Source: Bacillota bacterium | Lineage (GTDB): Bacteria; Bacillota; Clostridia; Christensenellales; Aristaeellaceae | Length of the DNA: 64,000 nucleotides | Direction of reading: 5' to 3' | NCBI GenBank assembly: GCA_023421395.1 | Contig: JAEZTL010000006.1 | Span: forward strand, 67,696 to 131,695 | Shown: one piece after another, positions 1 through 6,940 of the stretch | How the letters are laid out: every line of letters starts with the position of its first letter | Position numbering within the stretch: the first letter of the stretch is position 1 | Position numbers and translations under genes: made by a program | The notes under the pieces: generated by a model | Told to the model about the DNA's origin: nothing | The model's database searches: none | Seen by the model: the letters and a program-made list of their open reading frames with translations, nothing else

Positions 1-90
1 CAGAACGGTTTCAACGCCGCCCGCACGCTCAACGAGCGCCAGATCGAGCGCATGCGCTCAGCGCTCGACGAGTCCGGCGACGCAGACTGA
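1..90 (+). CDS. C-terminal end of an unidentified protein (partial)
   Basis: Frame 1 is open from the window edge to a TGA at 88-90 and encodes 29 residues (starting QNGFNAART, ending ESGDAD). The stretch is charged and probably helical. Only 18 bases separate its stop from the start of the ROK kinase, so the two are probably co-transcribed. Too little is visible to name a family. Confidence 0.55.
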   Translation, partial: QNGFNAARTLNERQIERMRSALDESGDAD

Positions 91-108
91 CAGACGGAGG
101 TGACGCGC

Positions 109-1068
109 ATGTTCGCCATCGGCATTGACTTGGGCGGAACATTCATCAAGGCCGGCGTCGTGGACGACGCGGGCAATATCCTCATCAAGGGTGCAAGGCC
201 CACTGGCGTTGAGCGTGGGCATGAGGCGACCATCCGGGATATGGCGGGTCTTTCGCTGGAACTGGTGGAGAAGTGCGGCCTGACGCTGCAAGACATCGAC
301 TCCGTGGGCATCGGCATCCCCGGAGTGATCGACGATCGCGGCGTGGTGCCGCTGCTGACCAACCTATTCTGGCACGACGTGAAGCTGATTGAGCGCATGC
401 GCGCCTACATCGATAAGCCCGTCTTCGTGGCCAACGACGCCACCGTCGCGGGCTTCGCGGAATCCATCGCGGGTGTGTCGAAGGGCACGCGCTCGAGCGT
501 CTTCGTCACACTTGGCACGGGCCTTGGCGGCGGCGTGGTCATGGACGGCAAGCCCTTCGTGGGTTCCCATGGCGTGGGCAGCGAGATCGGCCACATTCTG
601 CTGGTGCTGGGTGGCGTGATGTGTACCTGCGGCAACCGCGGCTGCTGGGAGCGCTACGCCAGCGCCACCGCGCTGATCCGCATGGGGCGCGGGCGCATGT
701 CCGCGGAACCGGAGGGCATGATCGCCCGCGAGGCCCGCGGCGATGCCGAGAACGTCACCGGCAAGCTGGTGGTGGACTGTGCCAAGGCGGGTGACCCGGG
801 CGCCGTGGCCGTGTTCGGCGAGTACGTCTATTACCTGGCGGCGGGCCTCGCCACGCTGGTCAACGTCTACGACCCGGAGGTCATCGCGTTGGGCGGCGGC
901 GTGAGCGCGGCGGGCTCGTTCCTTCTGGATGCGGTGCGGAAAAAGCTGCCGGAACTGATTTTCTACAAAACCATGCCCTACGCGCGGGTGGAACTCGCGA
1001 CGCTGGGCAACGATGCCGGGCTGATCGGCGCGGCGCTTCTGGCAATGCGCTCCGAGAAACCCGCGTGA
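109..1068 (+). CDS. ROK-family sugar kinase, glucokinase-like
   Basis: A 319-residue cytoplasmic sugar kinase of the ROK family, expected to phosphorylate glucose or a related hexose with ATP. The N-terminus carries the phosphate-binding DLGGT motif (GIDLGGTFIK). The middle has the GTGLGGG loop and the ROK zinc motif CTCGNRGCWE. A GTG lies at 100, but the GGAGG at 96-100 overlaps it and sits 8 nt before the ATG at 109, so 109 is taken as the start. It opens a run of same-strand genes with an HD hydrolase and a glutaredoxin-like protein. Sugar specificity cannot be read from the sequence. Confidence 0.85.
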   Translation: MFAIGIDLGGTFIKAGVVDDAGNILIKGARPTGVERGHEATIRDMAGLSLELVEKCGLTLQDIDSVGIGIPGVIDDRGVVPLLTNLFWHDVKLIERMRAYIDKPVFVANDATVAGFAESIAGVSKGTRSSVFVTLGTGLGGGVVMDGKPFVGSHGVGSEIGHILLVLGGVMCTCGNRGCWERYASATALIRMGRGRMSAEPEGMIAREARGDAENVTGKLVVDCAKAGDPGAVAVFGEYVYYLAAGLATLVNVYDPEVIALGGGVSAAGSFLLDAVRKKLPELIFYKTMPYARVELATLGNDAGLIGAALLAMRSEKPA

Positions 1069-1084
1069 CCCAAAGAAAGGACAA

Positions 1085-1762
1085 ATGGAAATAAAAATGG
1101 TCAATTTCTCCGATGTGAAAGACAATCCCGCCGTGCATACCTACATCACGGCGGCAAACGACGCGCTGGGCGTGATCGGCTTTACCGAGCACGGCCTGGC
1201 CCATGCCACCAAGGTCTCCGGCTGCGCCGCCTCGGTTTTAAAGCGCTACGGCGGCAGCGAGCGGGAGGTGGAGCTGGCGCGCATCGCGGGCTACATGCAC
1301 GACATGGGCAACATGATCAACCGCGAGTATCACGCGCTCACCGGCGCCACGCTGGCGTTTCAAATTCTCAATTCCATGGGTATGCCGCCCGAGGAGATCA
1401 CCGTCGTGTGCGCCGCCATCGGCAACCACGACGAGGGCAGCGGCGAGTCGGTCAACCGGGTGTCCGCGGCGCTGATCCTGGCGGACAAGTCCGATGTGCG
1501 CCGCTCCCGCGTGCGCACGCCCGATACGAACGGCTTCCGGGAGGACATCCATGACCGCGTCAACTACGCGGTGACCAAGTCCTGGCTGGAAGTTTACGAC
1601 GACCGGGACGAGATCTGCCTCAAGATCACCATCGATACCTCGATCTGCCCGGTGATCGAATACTTCAAAATCTTCACCACGCGCATGTTCATGTGCAAGG
1701 GCGCGTCGGAGTTTTTGGGGGCCAGATTCTCGCTGACCATCAACAATACGGTTCTGATGTAA
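1085..1762 (+). CDS. HD-domain phosphohydrolase
   Basis: A 225-residue soluble protein of the HD metal-dependent phosphohydrolase superfamily. The metal-binding pattern is visible as the early HGLAHA histidines, the central HD pair (YMHDMGN), a further histidine in NREYH, NHDEG and the later aspartate in ILADKSD. Such proteins hydrolyse nucleotides, cyclic nucleotides or other phosphate esters; the substrate is not evident. The start ATG follows AAAGGA by about 5 nt. It lies 16 bp after the ROK kinase, probably in the same transcript. Confidence 0.8.
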   Translation: MEIKMVNFSDVKDNPAVHTYITAANDALGVIGFTEHGLAHATKVSGCAASVLKRYGGSEREVELARIAGYMHDMGNMINREYHALTGATLAFQILNSMGMPPEEITVVCAAIGNHDEGSGESVNRVSAALILADKSDVRRSRVRTPDTNGFREDIHDRVNYAVTKSWLEVYDDRDEICLKITIDTSICPVIEYFKIFTTRMFMCKGASEFLGARFSLTINNTVLM

Positions 1763-1781
1763 CGGATTAAGGAGCGAACGG

Positions 1782-2042
1782 ATGAAACAGGTGCTGTACT
1801 TTTGCCTGGCGGGCTGCCCCTTCTGCCGACAGGCGGAACGATGGATGGAAGAGGTGGTGCGAGAGCACCCGGAATACGCGGCCGTCGAGGTGCGGACTGT
1901 GGAAGAGCGCAGCGAGCGCGAATTCGCCCGCGGATTTGACTATTACTATGTGCCCACCTTCTATGTGGGCGGGGTCAAGGCGCATGAAGGCGTAGCCACC
2001 AAGAACATCGTCGAATCGGTATACAAAAAGGCGCTGGAATAA
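1782..2042 (+). CDS. Glutaredoxin-like thiol-disulfide protein
   Basis: An 86-residue thioredoxin-fold protein with the redox motif CPFC at residues 12-15 after a beta strand (QVLYFCLAG), and a cis-proline-like YVPTFYVGG segment in the right place. This matches the short glutaredoxin/NrdH-like family that reduces disulfides in the cytoplasm. The start has a GGAGCGAACGG leader with a recognisable SD. It sits 20 bp behind the HD gene and closes the first plus-strand cluster. The electron donor is unknown. Confidence 0.75.
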   Translation: MKQVLYFCLAGCPFCRQAERWMEEVVREHPEYAAVEVRTVEERSEREFARGFDYYYVPTFYVGGVKAHEGVATKNIVESVYKKALE

Positions 2043-2142
2043 GCGCCCCCGGGGGCGCCGCGCCGGAGAGACGGGCCTTATTCGGTTTCACGCAATCCGG
2101 GTATATACTCAAGGCAATGGAGCGCAAAAGGGGGCTTCGCCC

Positions 2143-2373
2143 GTGAAGTGGGAATACGACTTTTACCAGACGGAGTACCTGACGAGCTGGGAGCCGGATC
2201 AGCGGCTGGAAAAGAACCTGAAAAAGAAAAACCGGGACGGCATGACGCCGGCGGAAGTCGTGGATGATTACGGACGGCGGGGCTGGGAGATGGTCTCCGT
2301 CGTGTCCATCAACGGCGGCACGGGCGGCTACACCGAGGCGCTGTTGTTCGTTTTCAAAAAGCCCGCCGACTGA
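2143..2373 (+). CDS. Small DUF4177-like protein
   Basis: A 76-residue basic/acidic soluble protein. The C-terminal half (YGRRGWEMVSVVSING, then LLFVFKKP) matches the pattern of DUF4177-type small proteins (LNxxGxxGWELVSV, then FKRP). The start is GTG at 2143, about 8 nt after an AAAGGGGG SD at 2127-2134. It is 100 bp behind the glutaredoxin gene and faces the minus-strand DUF5655 gene, ending 2 bp before that gene's stop. Function unknown. Confidence 0.6.
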   Translation: MKWEYDFYQTEYLTSWEPDQRLEKNLKKKNRDGMTPAEVVDDYGRRGWEMVSVVSINGGTGGYTEALLFVFKKPAD

Positions 2374-2375
2374 CG

Positions 2376-2753
2376 CTACCGCGCCTTGGACAGCGCCATG
2401 GCCTCCCGGACCCAGCCCATCAGCTCCGCGTCCAGTTGGGCCGGGCGATCCAGAATCATGTGGTGCGCGTAGCGGCCCGGGTAGATCTCCACGATTTCGG
2501 TGAACCGGGGCGAATCGATCCTTCGGTCAAGTCTGAGCGTCAGGACCAGGTAGACGGCGGGGCGGCCGGGGACCGCGCGGATCGGCAGCCACGCATAACC
2601 GTAATGGCGGGGGAGCCCCAGCGCGATGCCGGAAGATTCCACGCTGTAGTTCCCGTCACCCGAAGCGTCGCAGGCGCGGATCAGCGCCTCGAACAGTTTC
2701 CGGGCGCCGGGCATCCGCTCGAAGTATTTCTCCACCGTAGGGTCGCGCCTCAC
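2376..2753 (-). CDS. DUF5655-domain protein
   Basis: A 125-residue protein. The second half (LDRRIDSPRFTEIVE, YPGRYAHH, ELMGWVREA) carries the signature of DUF5655, a small domain of unknown function. An ATG at 2759 lies only 1 nt after the GGAGG at 2760-2764, so the GTG at 2753 is preferred: it is 6 nt from that SD and overlaps the upstream stop as GTGA. This implies translational coupling to the kinase-like gene before it. Confidence 0.65.
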   Translation of the reverse strand: MRRDPTVEKYFERMPGARKLFEALIRACDASGDGNYSVESSGIALGLPRHYGYAWLPIRAVPGRPAVYLVLTLRLDRRIDSPRFTEIVEIYPGRYAHHMILDRPAQLDAELMGWVREAMALSKAR

Positions 2754-3787
2754 GGACATCCTCCTTCGGCCTCTTCGTCGCTCAGCGCGCGGCCGTCCGC
2801 CGTAAGGCACAGGCCGGGGATGCCGAAGGCCTTGAAGTATGCTTCCTCCTGCGGAATCCAGTCCGCCAGGAAGCGGTCATAGAGCTCGGGATTGCGCGCC
2901 TTCAGGCGCGCTTTTTGCGTATCGGGATCCACCGACAGAAAGAGCTTCAGGTCGTAGTTCAGGCGGATCTCCGGGTGCAGACAGTAGGAACCCTCCACCA
3001 CCGACACGCGGGTGGGATTGATTCGCCGGGGCGGCAGGTATTCGCCCGTAAGGCAGTTGTAAGGGCGGAATTCAAAGGGCTCGCCCGCGGCCAGCGGCCG
3101 GAGCGCCGCCATCAGCCGCGCGCCGTCGATGTTGGCCACCGGCGCCCGAACGCCCGCCGCCTTCTGTGCCTCGGTAAGAAAGAAATCATCCATGTGCAGA
3201 ACCATCGCGCCGTAGACCGACGCGATCAGCTGCGATAGCGAGCTCTTGCCGGAGCCGCAGCGCCCGTCGATGGCGATCAGCACGCGCGGCCGGTCCGAAA
3301 GCGCGTCGACGGCGCGGAACACCGGCATCAGACGCTGTAATTTGGCCAGCACCACCCGGTAGGCGGGGCGGTAAGCGCGGCGGAAGACCTCGCTGTGATG
3401 AACCGGCGGGCAGCCCATGGCGCGGTAGGATGCCACAAAGGCGGCGGCCTCCGGCCAGGCGGCGGAGAGGGCGTCCAGCTCGTTTTGGAAGCAGTCTTCG
3501 CGGGGCATCCGGGTACTGGCGTAGAACATGCCCGCCGCCGTGGGAAGGCTCGGAAATTCCGGCGACGCCAGACGCATCCGCGCGAGCCCGGCGCCGATGG
3601 GCTCAAAGAGCGCCGCGGCCGGATCCTTCGGGACGAGGGCCGTCTCCTCCTCAAGGCGCGAAAGCGCGCTTTCGCGGCTGGCGACCATGTGGCCGGGCCC
3701 GAAAGCGCGCTGGTAGATCAATTTTACCGCGTCCTGCGGCTCCATAAGCGGGTAGCGCGACCGGTGGGCGCGCAGGATGTCAAGCAT
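2750..3787 (-). CDS. P-loop kinase (uridine kinase-like) fused to an unknown N-terminal domain
   Basis: A 345-residue two-part protein. Residues 1 to about 165 form a helical domain I do not recognise (IYQRAFGPGH, GLARMR, MGCPPVHHSEVFRRAY). Residues from about 175 form a uridine-kinase/PRK-type P-loop domain with Walker A GRCGSGKSS, then HMDDFF and VVEGSYCLHPEI. The family phosphorylates nucleosides or small alcohols such as pantothenate; the substrate here is open. The start at 3787 follows GGAGG by 6 nt. It is 19 bp behind an ECF transporter gene, suggesting uptake followed by phosphorylation of the same compound. Confidence 0.7.
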   Translation of the reverse strand: MLDILRAHRSRYPLMEPQDAVKLIYQRAFGPGHMVASRESALSRLEEETALVPKDPAAALFEPIGAGLARMRLASPEFPSLPTAAGMFYASTRMPREDCFQNELDALSAAWPEAAAFVASYRAMGCPPVHHSEVFRRAYRPAYRVVLAKLQRLMPVFRAVDALSDRPRVLIAIDGRCGSGKSSLSQLIASVYGAMVLHMDDFFLTEAQKAAGVRAPVANIDGARLMAALRPLAAGEPFEFRPYNCLTGEYLPPRRINPTRVSVVEGSYCLHPEIRLNYDLKLFLSVDPDTQKARLKARNPELYDRFLADWIPQEEAYFKAFGIPGLCLTADGRALSDEEAEGGCP

Positions 3788-3806
3788 GGATTCCTCCGGA
3801 TCTCGA

Positions 3807-4337
3807 TTATGCCCCAATTTCTCCGGGCATCAGCTTTGCGCGGCGCAGCGCCAGGATGATCAGCGGCACCAGCACGATCTGAATGATGATGCCGGGCAGC
3901 GCGAACGCGAACGCGCCGGTCAGGAAGGCCTGGAAGCCGAACTCGACGCCCGTGGCCATCATCACCCAGCGAACGACGCCCCAGACGACCCGGCCGCCCA
4001 GCATCGCGCCCAGGAGCGATACGTAGAGGCAGGGGACGGTCTTGGGCAGTGCGCGGTACAAAAGCCCCGTCAGCGCGCCGTAGGCGGCCAGCTCGAAAGC
4101 CATCGGGATGGCGGTGGTCACCGGCGGCATGCCCACCAGGAGCATACGCAACAGCGGCGTGACAAAGCCCACCATGAGGCCCCAGGGCCAGCCGCAGATG
4201 AAGCCGCACAGAAGCACCGGAATGTGCATTGGCAGGAATGCGGAGCCCATCTGGGGCAGGTTGGCCGTCAGAAACGGCAGCATGATGCCCAGCGCCAGAA
4301 ACAGGCCCGACAGTGTCAAGGAACGGGTATTCTTCAT
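3807..4337 (-). CDS. ECF transporter S component (substrate-binding membrane subunit)
   Basis: A 176-residue integral membrane protein with about six hydrophobic segments, resembling ECF-type vitamin uptake S components (ECF_trnsprt family; LPMHIPVLLCGFICGWPWG is typical). S components bind a vitamin-like substrate and dock onto a shared energising module (EcfA, EcfA', EcfT), which is not in this window. The substrate cannot be assigned; linkage to a P-loop kinase hints at a compound trapped by phosphorylation. The ATG lies 8 nt after a GGGAGG SD that the leader RNA can mask. Confidence 0.75.
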   Translation of the reverse strand: MKNTRSLTLSGLFLALGIMLPFLTANLPQMGSAFLPMHIPVLLCGFICGWPWGLMVGFVTPLLRMLLVGMPPVTTAIPMAFELAAYGALTGLLYRALPKTVPCLYVSLLGAMLGGRVVWGVVRWVMMATGVEFGFQAFLTGAFAFALPGIIIQIVLVPLIILALRRAKLMPGEIGA

Positions 4338-4425
4338 GAAACACGCCTCCCAAATCAGTGGACGAAACCAACCCCTTCATGGCGTTGGAAACGTTGGGAG
4401 CCGGCTTCATGCCGACCATTTCCAA
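4338..4425 (-). promoter_or_regulatory. Structured leader of the ECF transporter gene, candidate riboswitch
   Basis: Read as minus-strand RNA, hairpin 1 (4416-4400) is GUCGGC-AUGAA-GCCGGC and hairpin 2 (4388-4368) is CCAACGCC-AUGAA-GGGGUUGG; both have the same AUGAA loop. GGAAA (4423-4419) can pair with UUUCC (4391-4387) around hairpin 1. CUCCCAA (4400-4394) is perfectly complementary to UUGGGAG (4353-4347), which is the SD of the ECF gene. The predicted transcription start falls at the first stem. This arrangement suggests ligand-controlled SD exposure. I cannot match it to a known riboswitch class. Confidence 0.5.
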
Positions 4426-4428
4426 ACT

Positions 4429-4458
4429 ATTTTATCAGATGCGAGCGGAATATGTCAA
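4429..4458 (-). promoter_or_regulatory. Promoter of the ECF transporter operon
   Basis: On the minus strand, TTGACA (4458-4453) and TAAAAT (4434-4429) are separated by 18 bp, a good housekeeping promoter. The expected transcription start near 4422 coincides with the beginning of the structured leader. Confidence 0.7.
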
Positions 4459-4535
4459 GCGCGGTCCGGCTCTGATTTCAACGCGAAGAAATGGGGTATC
4501 TAGATAAAAGTCTGATTACGAAAGGGGATGCTGGC

Positions 4536-5111
4536 ATGAGGATATCAGGCGGGATTTCCAAGGCCGCGCGGGAGACCATTCCGTATCTGTGGCTTGCGGC
4601 GGTTCTGATCTTCGGGCTGTTCCTGCTGATTTATCCGATGATGACGGCGAACGTGGTTCTGTCCGTCGTGGGAACGATTTTCGTGATCGTCGGCGTGGTT
4701 CGGATTGTGGAGTACTTTGTGCTGGACGTGCGCGAAGTGCTGGGCGGATGGATGTTTGCGTCGGGCATCGTATGGATATTGGGCGGTGTGCTGCTGTACA
4801 TCGTCCCGGAGGCGCTGATCGCGTTTATGCCGGTGATGTTCGGGCTTGCCCTGCTGGTTGGCGGCGCGGTGAAGCTGCAGGGCGCGTTTGATCTGAAGCG
4901 GATTGGCAGCGCCCGGTGGTACGTGCCGCTGATCGGCGCGGCGCTGTCCGCCGTGATGGGCGTCGTGATCGTCGTCAATTCTGTCGGGATTGGGGAGACG
5001 CTCATGCGGGTGATTGGCGCGTTTCTGATCTTTGAGGCGCTTCAGGACGCCGTCTATACGTGGACGGCGGGCCGGGCCCGGAAGGAATTCCTTGCGGGGT
5101 CCCGCCCGTAA
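4536..5111 (+). CDS. DUF308/HdeD-family membrane protein
   Basis: A 191-residue membrane protein with six predicted transmembrane segments arranged as hairpins (LAAVLIFGLFLLIYP, VVGTIFVIVGVVRIVEYF, GIVWILGGVLLYIVP and so on), the pattern of the HdeD/DUF308 family. The molecular role is unknown in Firmicutes; in enterobacteria HdeD is linked to acid resistance. The ATG at 4536 lies 8 nt after AAAGGGG, so it is preferred over the in-frame ATG at 4491. It converges on the hydrogenase operon, with a shared terminator between. Confidence 0.75.
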   Translation: MRISGGISKAARETIPYLWLAAVLIFGLFLLIYPMMTANVVLSVVGTIFVIVGVVRIVEYFVLDVREVLGGWMFASGIVWILGGVLLYIVPEALIAFMPVMFGLALLVGGAVKLQGAFDLKRIGSARWYVPLIGAALSAVMGVVIVVNSVGIGETLMRVIGAFLIFEALQDAVYTWTAGRARKEFLAGSRP

Positions 5112-5129
5112 ACCTCTTGCCGATACAAA

Positions 5130-5170
5130 CACGCTGGCCCGAGGCGAAAGCCTCGGGCCAGCGTGTTTTA
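5130..5170. terminator. Bidirectional intrinsic terminator
   Basis: A perfect 16-bp stem (5130-5145 with 5150-5165; CACGCTGG start, GAAA loop) is followed by TTTTA on the plus side and by GTTTGT on the minus side. It ends both the DUF308 gene and the hydrogenase operon. Confidence 0.85.
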
Positions 5171-5182
5171 CCGCGCCGCGCC

Positions 5183-6928
5183 CTAGTATTTTTCGCGCTT
5201 GGCGTAGTGGGTGTGCAGCAGGTGGTGCGCCTTATGGCTGTTGGGCTTCTCCAGGAATTCCGCGTACAGCTTCTTGATGGACGGGTTCTCGTGGGACTTG
5301 CGGATGGGCTTGTTTTCGTCCTCCTGGTAGAGCGCCCGGGCGCGCAGCACGCGGGGATCGGTCTTTTCGCGCTGCTCGACGGTGACGATCGGCTGGCCGC
5401 CGCCGTTGACGCAGCCGCCGGGGCAACCCATGACCTCGATGAAGGTGTAGTTCTTCTTGCCCTCGCGCACCTGGTCGAGCAGCATCCCGGCGAGGCCAGT
5501 GGAGCTGGTGACCGCGATATTGATGGGCGTGCCGTTGAGGTCAATGGTGGCTTCCTTCACGCCGGCGATGCCGCGGCAGGCGGTGAAGTCCACGTCTTCC
5601 AGCGTCTTGCCGGTGACCACTTCGTAGGCCGTGCGCAGCGCGGCCTCCATCACGCCGCCGGTGGCGCCGAAGATGACGCCTGCGCCGGTGGAATCGCCCA
5701 GCATGTCGTCAAAGTCACCGTCCGGCAGGTTCGCGAAGTCGATGCCGGCCTGCTTGATCATGCGCGCCAGTTCGCGGGTGGTGATGACCACGTCCACGTC
5801 GGGCATGCCGTCTTGGCCCAGTTCGGGGCGCGCGCGCTCGAACTTCTTGGCGGTGCAGGGCATCACCGAGACGACCACGATCTTCTTGGGATCAATGCCG
5901 TTCTTCTCGGCAAAGTAACTCTTGATGAGCGCGCCTTCCATCTCGTGGGGCGACTTGCAGGAGGAGAGGTTGGGGATGAAGTCCGGGTGGAAGGTTTCGC
6001 AGTACTTGATCCAGCCCGGCGAGCAGGAAGTGATCATCGGCAGCACGCCGCCGTTGGTGAGACGGTCGATCAGTTCATAGCCCTCTTCCATGATGGTCAG
6101 GTCCGCCGCGAAGTCGGTGTCGAACACGCGGTCAAAGCCCAGGCGGTGGAGCGCTGTGGCCATCTTGCCGGTGACCAGCGAGCCCATGGGCATGCCGAAC
6201 TCCTCGCCCAGCGCGGCGCGCACGGCCGGCGCGGGCTGCACGACCACGAACTTGTCCGGGTCGGAAAGCGCGTCCCACACTTTCTGGGTGTCGTCCTTTT
6301 CGGTCAGCGCGCCGGTGGGGCACACCTCGATGCACTGGCCGCAGTTGACGCAGGCGGTGGTGCCCAGCGGCATATCCCAGGCGGACTCGATGGTGGTCTT
6401 GAAGCCGCGCTTGGTGGGCCCGATGACACCGATGTTCTGGATTTTTTCGCACATGGCGACGCAGCGGCGACACAGCACGCACTTATTGTTGTTGCGCACG
6501 ATGGAGGGCGAAACGTCGTCGATCTGGTGCTCGATCATCGTGCCGGCGAAGCGGTTTTCGTCCTCGACGCCGTATTCGCTGCAAAGGCCCTGCAATTCGC
6601 AGTTGGTGGAGCGCACGCAGCTGAGGCACTTTTTGTCGTGGGTGGAGAGAAGGAGTTCCAGGTTGATTTTGCGGGCTTCGCGCACGGCGGGGGTGTTGGT
6701 CTTGACCTTCATGCCCTCGCTGGCGGGCAGCACGCAGGCGGCCGACAGCGCGCGGGCGCCGGTGTCCACAACGCACATACGGCAGGCGCCGATTTCGTTG
6801 ATGCCGCTCAGGTAGCAGAGCGTGGGGATGCGAATGCCGACGGATTTGGCGGCGTCCAGCACGCTCGTTCCCTCGGGAACGGAGACGTTCACGCCGTCGA
6901 TCGTCAGGTTGATCATTTTGGTGTCCAT
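5183..6928 (-). CDS. hydA: [FeFe] hydrogenase catalytic subunit, bifurcating (HndD/HydA type)
   Basis: A 581-residue cytoplasmic enzyme that interconverts H2 with protons and electrons. In order: an N-terminal [2Fe-2S] domain (C38, C49, C52, C65), a His-Cys cluster (H97, C101, C104, C110), two [4Fe-4S] motifs (C150/153/156/160 and C193/196/199/203), and the H-cluster domain with TSCSPGW (300-306), MPCTAKK (356-362) and EVMGCPGGC (498-506). TSCSPGW in place of TSCCPGW is as I recall for the HndD/group A3 type. It is last in an operon with NADH-binding subunits, so it likely works in the trimeric bifurcating complex using NAD(P)H and ferredoxin. SD GGAGGAG precedes the ATG. Confidence 0.95.
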   Translation of the reverse strand: MDTKMINLTIDGVNVSVPEGTSVLDAAKSVGIRIPTLCYLSGINEIGACRMCVVDTGARALSAACVLPASEGMKVKTNTPAVREARKINLELLLSTHDKKCLSCVRSTNCELQGLCSEYGVEDENRFAGTMIEHQIDDVSPSIVRNNNKCVLCRRCVAMCEKIQNIGVIGPTKRGFKTTIESAWDMPLGTTACVNCGQCIEVCPTGALTEKDDTQKVWDALSDPDKFVVVQPAPAVRAALGEEFGMPMGSLVTGKMATALHRLGFDRVFDTDFAADLTIMEEGYELIDRLTNGGVLPMITSCSPGWIKYCETFHPDFIPNLSSCKSPHEMEGALIKSYFAEKNGIDPKKIVVVSVMPCTAKKFERARPELGQDGMPDVDVVITTRELARMIKQAGIDFANLPDGDFDDMLGDSTGAGVIFGATGGVMEAALRTAYEVVTGKTLEDVDFTACRGIAGVKEATIDLNGTPINIAVTSSTGLAGMLLDQVREGKKNYTFIEVMGCPGGCVNGGGQPIVTVEQREKTDPRVLRARALYQEDENKPIRKSHENPSIKKLYAEFLEKPNSHKAHHLLHTHYAKREKY

Positions 6929-6940
6929 GGCGGCTCCTCC

